The notes beneath the pieces were generated by a model. That model had not been told where the DNA came from and ran no database searches. It was given only the letters and a program-made list of their open reading frames with translations. Position numbers and translations under genes: made by a program. From assembly GCA_964603125.1 (NCBI GenBank), contig CAZRUA010000034.1:1-30866 (forward strand): a stretch of 30,866 nt of DNA, written 5' to 3'. Source of the stretch: CAZRUA01 sp964603125. Lineage in GTDB: Bacteria > Bacteroidota > Bacteroidia > B-17B0 > Aurantibacillaceae. Positions 22,923-30,866 of the stretch are shown piece after piece (position 1 is the stretch's first letter; every line of letters starts with the position of its first letter).

Positions 22923-23864
22923 ATGAGTAATATTGAACATATAAAATGCCTTATCATAGGCTCTGGCCCTGCAGGCTATACAGCTGCTATTTATGCAGCA
23001 CGTGCAGATATGAAACCCGTTATGTACACAGGTATGCAACCTGGCGGACAGCTTACAATTACTACGGAAGTGGAGAATTTCCCGGGTTATCCAAATGGTA
23101 CACACGGACCACAAATGATGGAAGACTTTAAAGCTCAAGCTGAGCGTTTTGGTACTGATATTCGTTTTGGTTATGCTAGTAAGGTTGATTTTAGTGGACC
23201 TGTGCACAAAGTTTGGGTTGATGAAACAACCGAAATACACGCGGATACTGTAATTATTGCAACGGGAGCTTCGGCTAAATGGTTAGGTTTACCTAGCGAG
23301 CAACGATTAAATGGTTTTGGTGTTAGTGCTTGTGCTGTTTGTGATGGTTTCTTTTTTAAAGGACAAGATGTAGCCATTGTTGGAGCAGGGGATACTGCTG
23401 CTGAAGAAGCTACTTATTTGGCTAAATTATGTACAAAGGTTTATATGATTGTACGTAAGGAAGAAATGCGCGCTAGTAAAGCAATGCAACACCGTGTGCT
23501 TAATACGCCAAACATTGAGGTATTGTTTAATACTGAAACGAAGGAAATTTTAGGTGAGAAATCAACTGAAGCGGCTTTGGTAGTTAATAATAAAACCGGA
23601 GAAGAGAGAAAGCTTGATATTACTGGTTTTTTTGTGGCAATTGGCCATAAACCAAACACAGATATATTTGCTAATTGGTTGAAATTGGATGATCAAGGTT
23701 ATATTGAAACCATTCCAGGAAGCAGTAAAACTAACATCCCGGGTGTATTTGCAGTAGGAGATGCTCAAGATAAGATTTATCGTCAAGCTGTTACTGCTGC
23801 GGGCAGTGGTTGCATGGGCGCTTTGGATGCTGAACGCTATTTAGCGGAAATTGGTGTACACTAA
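22923..23864 (+). CDS. trxB: Thioredoxin reductase
   Basis: Homodimeric FAD enzyme that passes electrons from NADPH to thioredoxin in the cytoplasm. 313 residues, the normal size. FAD-binding GSGPAGYTAAIYAARA is at about residues 13-28, then GGQLTITTEVENFPG. The NADPH Rossmann motif is VGAGDTAAEEATYLA. The redox-active pair is CAVC (Cys137, Cys140) in VSACAVCDG. The C-terminal FAD motif is GVFAVGDAQDKIYRQAVTAAGSGCMGALDAERYL. It is divergent from the GyrI-like gene and followed at 49 bp by a MORN-like gene that has its own -7 element. Confidence 0.96.
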   Translation: MSNIEHIKCLIIGSGPAGYTAAIYAARADMKPVMYTGMQPGGQLTITTEVENFPGYPNGTHGPQMMEDFKAQAERFGTDIRFGYASKVDFSGPVHKVWVDETTEIHADTVIIATGASAKWLGLPSEQRLNGFGVSACAVCDGFFFKGQDVAIVGAGDTAAEEATYLAKLCTKVYMIVRKEEMRASKAMQHRVLNTPNIEVLFNTETKEILGEKSTEAALVVNNKTGEERKLDITGFFVAIGHKPNTDIFANWLKLDDQGYIETIPGSSKTNIPGVFAVGDAQDKIYRQAVTAAGSGCMGALDAERYLAEIGVH

Positions 23865-23899
23865 ACTAATTTTTGGCAAAATCTTTGAATAGCTTATTG

Positions 23900-23907
23900 T
23901 ATATTTG
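23900..23907 (+). promoter_or_regulatory. Candidate -7 element for the YwqK-like gene
   Basis: TATATTTG is a full -7 match and ends 6 bp before the chosen ATG (23914), so the transcript would be nearly leaderless. The nearest TTTG (23872-23875) is 24 bp away, longer than usual. Confidence 0.4.
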
Positions 23908-23913
23908 TATCAA

Positions 23914-24642
23914 ATGAAAAAAACTTTAACCATTGCTTTTACCTTATTATGTGGAAATTTTTTCGCGCAGAGTTTTGCCGATCAACTTCCGCATTTAAAA
24001 CGCTATAAGCCCGAAGAGGTTATTGATTCTGTTTACGGAATACATATGTATGATAAACTAATCATTGCTTTAAGCCCTGATTCGGTGCGTTACGACAAAA
24101 ATGGTTATAGTGCTCAGGATTGGCATATGGATTACTACGTGAGTGGTAAAATGCTTCACAAAGGTTTTTATATTGATGGGCAAATAAAAGTGTTTAAAAA
24201 CTTTTATGAGAATGGACAAACGGAGCGTTCGTTTAGAGTGATTGATTTGAAGCGTTCAGAGTTAATGGTTTATTATCCAGATGGGAAAGTGAAATCGGAG
24301 ATTAGTTATTTTGATGGTAATGTTTATAAGGAAACAGATTATTACAATAACGGAAACATTGAATATCAAGAAGAGAACGAAAAGGATATGGAGCATTTGC
24401 GTAAGCGAAATCAGTATTACGAAAATGGAACACCTCAAATTATTTTTGAATTAACCGATAAAAGGAAAAAACTTTTCAAACGCACGGATTATTTTGCTAA
24501 TGGAAAGGTGAAAGAGGAAGGCGAATTAATTTTTCATCCATCAGCCGGAGACTACTACAAGGAAGGTGTTTGGAATTTTTACGATGAAAACGGTAAATTA
24601 ACAAAAACACAAAAATATGTATTTGGTAAAGAGGTAGATTAA
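23914..24642 (+). CDS. Exported MORN/YwqK-type repeat protein
   Basis: 242 residues from the ATG at 23914. An in-frame ATG 9 bp earlier lies inside the -7 box. The signal peptide KKTLTIAFTLLCGNFFAQS predicts export. The body is built from YwqK-like repeats with the pattern [YF]YxxGKxxxE: YYVSGKMLHKGFY, FYENGQTERSF, YYPDGKVKSEISY, YYNNGNIEYQEE, YYENGTPQIIFE, YFANGKVKEEGEL and FYDENGKLTKT. Databases often label such proteins 'toxin-antitoxin YwqK antitoxin', but nothing here supports a toxin partner. More likely it is a periplasmic or surface scaffold or binding protein. The PAP2 gene follows after 4 bp, so the two form an operon. Confidence 0.85.
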   Translation: MKKTLTIAFTLLCGNFFAQSFADQLPHLKRYKPEEVIDSVYGIHMYDKLIIALSPDSVRYDKNGYSAQDWHMDYYVSGKMLHKGFYIDGQIKVFKNFYENGQTERSFRVIDLKRSELMVYYPDGKVKSEISYFDGNVYKETDYYNNGNIEYQEENEKDMEHLRKRNQYYENGTPQIIFELTDKRKKLFKRTDYFANGKVKEEGELIFHPSAGDYYKEGVWNFYDENGKLTKTQKYVFGKEVD

Positions 24643-24646
24643 AATC

Positions 24647-25225
24647 ATGAAAAGGCTTTTACTACTTCTGGTTATTTTTACAACAACTGTAATTCATTCT
24701 CAAAACGCTGACATTAATTTGTTGCGTAAAATTAATTTTAACGAAAGCCAGTTTCAGGATGCTTATTATAAAGGTATAAGCAAATCAGTTGGTCCACTTG
24801 GTTTAGCAACACCCGTATCGTTAATTGCAACAGGTTTAATTACCAAAAATAAAACAACACTTTGGAATGGATATAAATCTGGCGCCAGTATTTTATTAGC
24901 ATCAGGTATTGCTACAGGATTGAAGTTTGCTGTTAAACGTACCCGACCTTTTGTTACTTATCCTGATTTACACAAAAAAGCTTCTCCAGGTCCACTTTCT
25001 TTTCCTTCTGGACACACCACTATGGCTTTTGCTACTGCTACAAGTCTATGTTTAAGTTACCCAAAATGGTACGTTATTGCTCCAAGTGCTTTATATGCAT
25101 TTAGTGTAGCATATTCAAGAATGTATTTAGGTGTTCATTATCCTAGCGATGTGCTAGGAGGGATGATAATTGGTATCGGTACGAGTTTTATTGTGTGGAG
25201 AGTAGAGAAGTGGATTAACAAGTAA
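24647..25225 (+). CDS. PAP2-superfamily phosphatase
   Basis: 192 residues with a signal peptide or first helix (LLLLLVIFTTTVIHSQ) and several membrane segments. All three parts of the acid-phosphatase signature are present: KRTRPF (motif 1, K-x-x-R-P), PSGHTT (motif 2, catalytic His) and SRMYLGVHYPSDVLGG (motif 3, second His and Asp). It acts on phosphorylated lipids such as undecaprenyl pyrophosphate or lipid A phosphates on the periplasmic face. The exact substrate is unknown. Its stop lies 5 bp from that of the converging gene. Confidence 0.93.
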   Translation: MKRLLLLLVIFTTTVIHSQNADINLLRKINFNESQFQDAYYKGISKSVGPLGLATPVSLIATGLITKNKTTLWNGYKSGASILLASGIATGLKFAVKRTRPFVTYPDLHKKASPGPLSFPSGHTTMAFATATSLCLSYPKWYVIAPSALYAFSVAYSRMYLGVHYPSDVLGGMIIGIGTSFIVWRVEKWINK

Positions 25226-25230
25226 TATTG

Positions 25231-25962
25231 CTATTCGCTAAAAATAACCCAATTGCTTTGTTTGTCTGTTTCCGCTAGACTTGTGCCTATGGTTATTGTT
25301 TTACCTTCTTTATTTTTATACCAACCTTCGTCCCAAGAGCCCATGTCGGTATAAAGCAGCTGTTGTACTTTTAGCTCAACTAAATCATCAGCAAATGTTT
25401 TAAGAGTAATTGCGTTTTTACTTTCAACAATGGCAATTTCTCCATTTTTTAAAATTGCAATGCCGCGACGCTGAAAGAGTTTATTGTCTTTAAATTTGGC
25501 GGCAACACCATTTTCAATCATTTGTATTTGCTGAAAAAATGATGCTTTATTGCTTTCAATCGTTTTCTTTAAACTATCATTAACAAGTGCTCCTTTTTTT
25601 GTAGGAAATATTTTTACACTAGTTCCTTCAATCAAAATTCCTCCACCTAAGGTTTTATTAGCAGCGCTAAAATTGTTGCATATTCCTTTCACGGCATAGG
25701 CTCCATCAATTTTGTAATTGTCTAATTTTGTAAAAGCAGCGGCAATACATAATTTAATTTTTGCATCTGTTTTATTTGGCCTGCTAATAACAAATTGAAG
25801 TTTGTTGTTACCTTTTTTATAAAACGTATATTTTTCTTTTGATGCAGCTTCTTTAATTTCTGTTTCAATGCCATTTTGTTTTTTCTGTTGAGTACAAAAA
25901 AGAGATGTGCACATCACAAGTACTAGTGCTAAAAAGTGTTTTAAATGTTTTGATACAGCCAT
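25231..25962 (-). CDS. Phosphodiester glycosidase-like (NAGPA) exported protein
   Basis: 243 residues with a hydrophobic N-terminus FLALVLVMCTSLFCTQ that may be a lipoprotein signal. The later part matches the NAGPA pattern: GGGILIEGTSVKIFP, then FQRRGIAILKNGEIAIVES, TLKTFADDLVELKVQQLL and YTDMGSWDEGWY, which sits where LDGGxS is found in the family. The DGGGS segment is replaced by TDMGSW, so catalysis is uncertain. Its start codon overlaps the stop of the upstream beta-barrel gene by one base (TAATG), showing translational coupling. A role in envelope glycan metabolism is an inference. Confidence 0.55.
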   Translation of the reverse strand: MAVSKHLKHFLALVLVMCTSLFCTQQKKQNGIETEIKEAASKEKYTFYKKGNNKLQFVISRPNKTDAKIKLCIAAAFTKLDNYKIDGAYAVKGICNNFSAANKTLGGGILIEGTSVKIFPTKKGALVNDSLKKTIESNKASFFQQIQMIENGVAAKFKDNKLFQRRGIAILKNGEIAIVESKNAITLKTFADDLVELKVQQLLYTDMGSWDEGWYKNKEGKTITIGTSLAETDKQSNWVIFSE

Positions 25963-26660
25963 TATCTGTCTTTCTTTTTGAGGAAACCGTAGTAAAATCC
26001 AAAACCAAAATTTAGAACTTGCGTATTGGTATCTGTTCTTTTACCTGATAGACTAGTCCACTCTTGCAAGCAAATTTGCTCTGGGTCGAAACGTTTGAAA
26101 TAGTAAGTGTGGGCAAAAGTGAAACTTATTCCAAAATTATCTTCAACCAAAAAGGTAAAACCAAATTCAGGTTCAATGTATGGAGTATAAAAATATCTGG
26201 AGCCAGGTGTGGCTGTTTTGCATATTACATTTGTAAAGTTGTTGAAAGCGTAACCACCTCTTATTCCTCCATTAAATAAAACGATTTGATGCATTTGATG
26301 TGTGTAACCAAAACCAATAAAAGGTTGATGCAATTGCATTTTTACATGTAAATCTCGGGCTTCTTTATTTGAGATGGAGATAATTCCTTCTTTGTATCCA
26401 AAGTTAATGTAAGTGTTTTTTGTTGGTGTGATATTGAAATTCAAATCAGCTGCGAATATCCCAATAAATTTTGAACGGAAAACGCCGTTGCTTAAAGGGT
26501 GTGGCAAATGAGCATTACCTCTAATGTAAAAGTTAGAATGGATGAATTTTATGGGTCTGTCTTCGGAGTCAGTAAAATCTTCGGTTTGTGCTATTGTTAG
26601 ATTAGTTAATCCAATAAATTGAATTAGTATAAAGCCTAAATATTTGCACCGGTTACTCAA
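25962..26660 (-). CDS. Predicted outer-membrane beta-barrel protein
   Basis: 232 residues with a signal peptide (FILIQFIGLTNLTIAQ) and alternating, aromatic-rich strands: FIGIFAADLNFNIT, TYINFGYKEGIIS, PFIGFGYTHQMHQIVLFNGG, YIEPEFGFTFLVEDNFGISF and a final QVLNFGFGFYYGFLKK. This is the pattern of an 8-10-stranded outer-membrane barrel, although the C-terminus is Arg rather than an aromatic. Function is unknown. It is translationally coupled to the NAGPA-like gene. The ATG start near 26660 precedes the signal peptide directly. Confidence 0.65.
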   Translation of the reverse strand: MSNRCKYLGFILIQFIGLTNLTIAQTEDFTDSEDRPIKFIHSNFYIRGNAHLPHPLSNGVFRSKFIGIFAADLNFNITPTKNTYINFGYKEGIISISNKEARDLHVKMQLHQPFIGFGYTHQMHQIVLFNGGIRGGYAFNNFTNVICKTATPGSRYFYTPYIEPEFGFTFLVEDNFGISFTFAHTYYFKRFDPEQICLQEWTSLSGKRTDTNTQVLNFGFGFYYGFLKKKDR

Positions 26661-26687
26661 CTATAAACAAACGTTGTAAAATGTAAA

Positions 26688-27434
26688 TTATTGCTTTTGG
26701 TAAATTTTAGATTTCATTAAACCCATTTTATTAAAAAAGTGTTTAAATGAAGTGCCTAAAACACCCATACCATATTTTGAACTACGAGCAAAATTGATGG
26801 AAGATGCTTCGTCAAAATATTTTGTAGGGCAAGTAATTTCCGCTATATCAAAACCTGCATAAAATAATTGTGAAATCATTTGATTGTCAAAAACAAAATC
26901 ATCGCTATTAGCATGGTAATTTATTCCACGCACCGCTTCTGCCGAAAAAGCTCTATATCCAGTGTGATATTCTGATAGCTTTTGGTTGATTAATATGTTT
27001 TGAGTTAAGGTAAGCATACGATTAAAAATATACTTGTACATTGGCATGCCTCCTTTTAAAGCTCCTTTTCCAAGAATTCGCGAACCAAAAACAACAGGAT
27101 ACAAATCGCTGGCTATTAAATGAGCCATACTAGGTATTAGCTTTGGAGTATACTGATAATCCGGATGTAACATGATAATAATGTCAGCACCGAGCTCTAG
27201 AGCTTTATCATAACAGGTTTTTTGGTTTCCACCGTACCCTTTGTTTTTTTCATGACGGATAACATGCTTAATTCCAATTTGTTTTCCAAGCTCTGAAGTA
27301 TTATCCTTACTATGGTCATCTACCAATACAACTTCATCAACAATATCAAAAGGTATTTCATCATACGTTTTTTTTAATGTTAATGCCGCATTATAAGCTG
27401 GCAACACAACCACAACTTTTTTATTGTTAATCAT
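26688..27434 (-). CDS. Family 2 glycosyltransferase, DPM1-like
   Basis: 248 residues of the GT-A fold. VVVVLPAYNAALTLKKTYDEI and VVLVDDHSKDN form the nucleotide-sugar site, HEKNKGYGGNQKTCYDKAL follows, and MLHPDYQY is the metal-binding DxD variant. The acceptor region is GYRAFSAEAV. There is no large membrane domain at the C-terminus. By this pattern it resembles polyprenyl-phosphate mannosyl/glucosyl transferases that make a lipid-linked sugar donor for envelope glycans. The donor and acceptor cannot be read from sequence. It is divergent from the LptF/G gene. Confidence 0.9.
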   Translation of the reverse strand: MINNKKVVVVLPAYNAALTLKKTYDEIPFDIVDEVVLVDDHSKDNTSELGKQIGIKHVIRHEKNKGYGGNQKTCYDKALELGADIIIMLHPDYQYTPKLIPSMAHLIASDLYPVVFGSRILGKGALKGGMPMYKYIFNRMLTLTQNILINQKLSEYHTGYRAFSAEAVRGINYHANSDDFVFDNQMISQLFYAGFDIAEITCPTKYFDEASSINFARSSKYGMGVLGTSFKHFFNKMGLMKSKIYQKQ

Positions 27435-27476
27435 AAAGTTTACCTATTCCCCTTAAAATTTAGTATATTTTAGTAA

Positions 27477-27484
27477 CAAAGGTA
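27477..27484 (-). promoter_or_regulatory. Candidate -7 element for the GT2 gene
   Basis: Minus-strand TACCTTTG is a full match to TAnnTTTG, giving a leader of about 37 nt. The -33 region is not clear. Confidence 0.45.
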
Positions 27485-27573
27485 CACAATAAATTAGTTT
27501 AAAATTGTGTTATTTCATTTAAAAATTAACGGTAAATTTAGGGCTTCAACCCTCAATAAAACAAAACATCTAG

Positions 27574-29016
27574 GTGAAAATAATCGATAAATATTTGCTC
27601 AAAAAGTATTTCCCTCCTTTTACGGCAACTTTATTTATAGCTATGTTTATCTACTTCATGATTTTTGTGTTTAAGTACATCGATGAAATTGCAGGAAAAG
27701 GTATAGATACTTGGACATTAACCAAAATGCTTAGCTATACATTTATTTCTATTTTACCTTTGGGTTTACCAATTGCAGTTTTACTTTCTTCCATAATGGT
27801 GTTTGGTAATTTGGGAGAGCAATATGAATTAGCGGCCCTTAAATCAAGTGGTTTAAGTTTGTTTAAGATAACTAAACCCTTATTCTTTTTTATACTTTTT
27901 GTAAGCACTTTTAGTTTCTTTTTCAGTAATAATATTTATCCTATTATTAATTTAAAGGCTAAAGCTTTGTTGTACGACATTCGTTCTACAAAACCCGCTC
28001 TAAATATTAAGGAAGGTATTTTTAATAATTCAATAGATGGTTTTAGTATTAAGGTAGGGAAGAAGGATGACGATGGAGTTACTTTGCATGATATTTATAT
28101 TTACGACCATACAGGAAATGGACCTCAGGGAAATAATATTCAGATTTATGCCAAAGACGGAAGTTTGGAAATGAGTCCTAATAAAAAGGTAATGACCTTG
28201 AAATTACAAAATGGAAATAGATACCAGCATGTATTTAGCGAGGCTCGTCATCAAAAAACGCGACCAACAATAGCAATGAGTTTTAAAGAACAAATTGTGA
28301 AGTTTGATTTAAGTGGCTTTAAAATGAATAAGAGTGACGAAAATAATTATCATGATGTACAGTTTTTAAATATAGCTCAAATAGCAGATGAAGTGGATAC
28401 AGTTAATGTTGAACTAAAAGAAGAACAATCGCGTTTTCGGTCTAATTTTTCCACGTATCGATTTCCAATAGCGCTTAGATCCAGTATTTATTCTGATTCT
28501 ACAAATAGTGCATACACAAATACTAATGATTATTTGAAAAATCAAGGAGCATTGGCCAAAAATGCTTTAATAGAGAAGGCACTTGGTAAACTGCGTGACG
28601 CTAGCACCGAAAATGATTCTTATATAGATAGGAGTTGGAATTTGCAATCTGACTTGATTCGCTTAAATATAGAGTGGAATAAAAAATTCACCTATGCCTT
28701 TGTATGTATTGTAATGTTTTTGGTTGGGGCACCTTTGGGGGCAATTGTGCGTAAAGGTGGTTTTGGTTTACCAGTTGTAATTGCAATTGTATTATTTATG
28801 ATTTATTATTCTACATCATTTACTTGTGAGAAAATTGCTATTGAAGGAAAGATTCCTGTTGTTGTTGGTATGTGGATAGGTCCTTTATTGTTTACGCCAA
28901 TTGGTATTTGGTTAACCTACAAAGCAGCTAAGGACTCAGCTTTGTTTGATTTTGGTTCGTACTTCGGAAAGTTTAAGAACTTATTTAAGAAGAAAGAGAA
29001 AGCAGCTACTGTTTAA
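27574..29016 (+). CDS. LptF/LptG family lipopolysaccharide export permease
   Basis: Inner-membrane subunit of the LptB2FG ABC transporter that extracts LPS and passes it to LptC. 480 residues. The start is GTG, directly preceded by an in-frame TAG, so no earlier start is possible. Three N-terminal helices (residues about 15-120, including FTATLFIAMFIYFMIFVF and ILPLGLPIAVLLSSIMVFG, then YELAALKSSGLSLFKI coupling helix) are followed by a periplasmic beta-jellyroll (about 130-345). Three C-terminal helices (about 370-460) include FTYAFVCIVMFLVGAPLGAI and RKGGFGLPVVI. Which of LptF or LptG it is cannot be decided here. The glycosyltransferase gene follows after 3 bp. Confidence 0.92.
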   Translation: MKIIDKYLLKKYFPPFTATLFIAMFIYFMIFVFKYIDEIAGKGIDTWTLTKMLSYTFISILPLGLPIAVLLSSIMVFGNLGEQYELAALKSSGLSLFKITKPLFFFILFVSTFSFFFSNNIYPIINLKAKALLYDIRSTKPALNIKEGIFNNSIDGFSIKVGKKDDDGVTLHDIYIYDHTGNGPQGNNIQIYAKDGSLEMSPNKKVMTLKLQNGNRYQHVFSEARHQKTRPTIAMSFKEQIVKFDLSGFKMNKSDENNYHDVQFLNIAQIADEVDTVNVELKEEQSRFRSNFSTYRFPIALRSSIYSDSTNSAYTNTNDYLKNQGALAKNALIEKALGKLRDASTENDSYIDRSWNLQSDLIRLNIEWNKKFTYAFVCIVMFLVGAPLGAIVRKGGFGLPVVIAIVLFMIYYSTSFTCEKIAIEGKIPVVVGMWIGPLLFTPIGIWLTYKAAKDSALFDFGSYFGKFKNLFKKKEKAATV

Positions 29017-29019
29017 GAT

Positions 29020-30222
29020 ATGTTAAAAGTGTTACAAATAAGCAATAAAGCGCCCTATCCAACTACCGATGGAAGTGCTATTGCTATTTATAATATGGCT
29101 AATGGTTTTATAGATAATGATGTTGATTTACATTTTATAACAATCAACACCAAAAAACATTTTAAGCCAGATGAAAATGTACCGTCTCATTTTAAAATAA
29201 AATCACATTACCAATCTGTCTATAAAGATACGGATGTGAAGGCTCTTGGAGCAATATTAAATTTATTTTCAAATCAATCTTATTTTGTTTCGCGCTTTAA
29301 CTTTAAAGAGTTTGAGGAAGTGTTGGTTAAAACACTTCAACAAAATAAATTTGATTGGGTGCAACTCGAAAGTATTTTTATGGCAGAATATATTCCTGTT
29401 ATAAAAAAATATAGTAGGGCTAAAATTAGTATTCGAACGCATAATATCGAGCATCAAATTTGGGAAAGGACATTAAAGCAAAGTTCTAATTTTGTAAAGA
29501 ATGTTTATTTAGGATTACAAACCAAGCGTTTGAAAAGCTTTGAGATGAAGGTTTTGGAGCAATGCGATGCAATTATAACCATCTCTAACGAAGATGCAAA
29601 TTATTTTAAAAAGTGTTTTCCTAATGCTTTAATATTTAATTGCCCAACCGGTTTAAATCTAAATGATTATCAGCTAAGCCCTAATGTTAAAAATAGTAAA
29701 TCAGTGTTTCATTTTGGAAGCATGGATTGGATGCCCAATATTGAAGCGGTTGATTGGTTTTTAGATAAAGTTTGGCCAATAGTTTTAAAAGCGATTCCTG
29801 ATGCTGTTTTTAATATGGCAGGAAGAAATTTGCCTGCACATTTGCAAAACACAAAAGTAAATGGGGTGAATATAGTTGGTGAAGTAAATGATAACGCTAA
29901 GTTTTATAACGAACAAAATGTAATGATAGTTCCGCTTTTATCAGGTAGTGGAATAAGAATAAAAATGCTGGAAGGAATGGCTTACTCTAAAAGTATTGTA
30001 AGTACTAGCATTGGCGCAGAGGGTATTAATGTTGCCAATGGAGAGCATTGTTTGATTGCGGATACTCCTGAAGATTTTGCAAATAAACTAGTGACATTAC
30101 TAAAAGACGATGGTTCATTGAGGACGCAGCTAGCAAATAATGCACGCGTTTTTATGGAAAGAAATTTTGATAATAAAACACTTGTTGCGGGAATTGTTGA
30201 TTTTTATAAAAAGCATCTATGA
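29020..30222 (+). CDS. Family 4 glycosyltransferase
   Basis: 400 residues of the GT-B fold. The N-terminal acceptor domain has ISNKAPYPTTDGSAIAIYNM and DWVQLESIFMAEYIP. The C-terminal donor domain has FHFGSMDWMPNIEAVDWFL, DAVFNMAGRNLP and VMIVPLLSGSGIRIKMLEGM, the last carrying the E-x7-E-like donor motif. It belongs with bacterial polysaccharide or lipid glycosyltransferases (GT4/GT1-type). It is co-directional with, and 3 bp from, the LptF/G gene, and its stop overlaps the ATG of the next gene (ATGA), so these form one operon for envelope glycan assembly. Confidence 0.9.
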   Translation: MLKVLQISNKAPYPTTDGSAIAIYNMANGFIDNDVDLHFITINTKKHFKPDENVPSHFKIKSHYQSVYKDTDVKALGAILNLFSNQSYFVSRFNFKEFEEVLVKTLQQNKFDWVQLESIFMAEYIPVIKKYSRAKISIRTHNIEHQIWERTLKQSSNFVKNVYLGLQTKRLKSFEMKVLEQCDAIITISNEDANYFKKCFPNALIFNCPTGLNLNDYQLSPNVKNSKSVFHFGSMDWMPNIEAVDWFLDKVWPIVLKAIPDAVFNMAGRNLPAHLQNTKVNGVNIVGEVNDNAKFYNEQNVMIVPLLSGSGIRIKMLEGMAYSKSIVSTSIGAEGINVANGEHCLIADTPEDFANKLVTLLKDDGSLRTQLANNARVFMERNFDNKTLVAGIVDFYKKHL

Positions 30223-30866
30223 TTTTTTTTGCATACATATTGTTTTTTTTTAGTGCTTTCTGTTTGCTGCATTCCTATGTTTTTTATCCTATATTTTTAA
30301 GAATTTTTGTCCCGAAAAATAAAGTTCAAAATAAAATTCACTATAGTAAAAGCGACGAATTACCTACAGTGTGCATTGTTTTGGCAGCTTATAATGAAGA
30401 AAAGGTTATTCAACAAAAGCTCATCTCAAGTTTTAAAACAAATTATCCTTTAGATAAACTAAGTGTTTTAGTAGGTTCTGATGCCAGTACCGATGCTACA
30501 AACAACATAATTGAAGAATTTGCTAAAACCAATAATGTAAAGCTAGTGAACTTTGCAGGGCGTACAGGCAAAATAGGTATTGTTAATAGTTTAATTGAAC
30601 AATGCAATGCTGATGTTTTAATACTTACTGATGCAAATGTTTTTTTTAACGAGGATACTATTTTTAATTTGGTTCGTCATTTAAAAAATAAGGAAATTAA
30701 CATAGTTGGAGCAAACATATTAAAACAACATGCAACCAATGTTGGTGTTGCTACTCAAGAGATTGGTTATATGAATTTTGAAAATAAAATAAAGCATCTA
30801 GAAAGTTTGCAATGGCAAGCGCCTATGGGAATAGAAGGAGGGTGTTTTGCAATTAGGCGAGATGAT
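30219..30866 (+). CDS. Family 2 glycosyltransferase, 3'-truncated by window
   Basis: The ATG at 30219-30221 overlaps the upstream stop (ATGA) and the frame is open to the window end, giving 216 codons. An N-terminal membrane helix (FFAYILFFFSAFCLLHSYVF) is followed by the GT-A core: TVCIVLAAYNEEKVIQQKL, VLVGSDASTDATNNII, FAGRTGKIGIVNSL and the DxD-like LTDANVFF. The last visible segment, PMGIEGGCFAIRRDD, includes the conserved GGxFAIRR of processive or membrane GT2 enzymes. It probably continues with C-terminal membrane helices. It is likely a polysaccharide chain-forming glycosyltransferase, co-translated with the GT4 gene. Confidence 0.88.
   Translation, partial: MIFFAYILFFFSAFCLLHSYVFYPIFLRIFVPKNKVQNKIHYSKSDELPTVCIVLAAYNEEKVIQQKLISSFKTNYPLDKLSVLVGSDASTDATNNIIEEFAKTNNVKLVNFAGRTGKIGIVNSLIEQCNADVLILTDANVFFNEDTIFNLVRHLKNKEINIVGANILKQHATNVGVATQEIGYMNFENKIKHLESLQWQAPMGIEGGCFAIRRDD

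Noticed and set aside
23914..24642. Labelling the YwqK-like repeat protein as an antitoxin
   Set aside because: It carries a signal peptide and has no toxin gene beside it; the repeat alone does not support that role.

Overview
The window is an AT-rich chromosomal segment from a member of the Bacteroidota, probably a flavobacterial or sphingobacterial-type environmental lineage. Three things point there. A secreted metalloprotease ends in a type IX secretion (Por) C-terminal sorting domain. Several promoters fit the Bacteroidota pattern TTTG-N19/20-TAnnTTTG. The gene families are typical of the phylum: long LepB proteins, XRE-S24 repressor, DUF2975/XRE pair, and the ArsR/AHSA1/DUF1801/VOC cluster. 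No rRNA, tRNA or CRISPR array was recognised.

Layout. 1-4600: the C-terminal part of an LTA-synthase-type sulfatase, two adjacent signal peptidase I paralogs separated by an 85-bp inverted-repeat element, and a secreted unknown. 4617-8133: pheT, broken by two adjacent in-frame stop codons, and the divergent sua5 gene for the t6A modification. 8135-12214: an Lrp/AsnC regulator, a large T9SS-exported M43 metalloprotease with a strong bidirectional terminator, and a secreted aspartyl-protease-like protein. 12228-14854: an XRE/DUF2975 regulatory pair with a perfect palindrome upstream, a methyltransferase and an alpha/beta hydrolase. 14893-18826: a small lipoprotein, a frameshifted remnant, a sulfurtransferase, and a run of small stress or accessory proteins (VOC, STAS-like, DUF1801, AHSA1/SRPBCC) ending at an ArsR regulator. 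The ArsR promoter carries two operator copies in and beside its -33/-7 elements.

18986-21175 is the accessory part and the most interesting. On the minus strand it reads as a relic integron. It holds a frameshifted C-terminal fragment of a tyrosine recombinase, a consensus promoter pointing away from it, a core site (GTTATGC), a first small secreted-protein cassette, a ~130-bp attC-like palindromic site, a second cassette for a secreted or membrane-anchored unknown protein, and half of another attC-like site. The array then stops at a duplicated 34-bp sequence, followed by ten 21-bp repeats in exact register. The recombinase lies in the same orientation as the cassettes. I identified this by reading the sequence; a covariance-model search has not been run.

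21249-25225: an XRE-S24 (LexA-like) repressor with a strongly structured leader, a GyrI-like ligand-binding protein, trxB, a YwqK/MORN-type repeat protein and a PAP2 phosphatase. 25231-30866: envelope and surface functions, comprising a phosphodiester-glycosidase-like lipoprotein, a beta-barrel protein, a DPM1-like GT2, an LptF/LptG permease, a GT4 glycosyltransferase and a further GT2 that runs off the end of the window.
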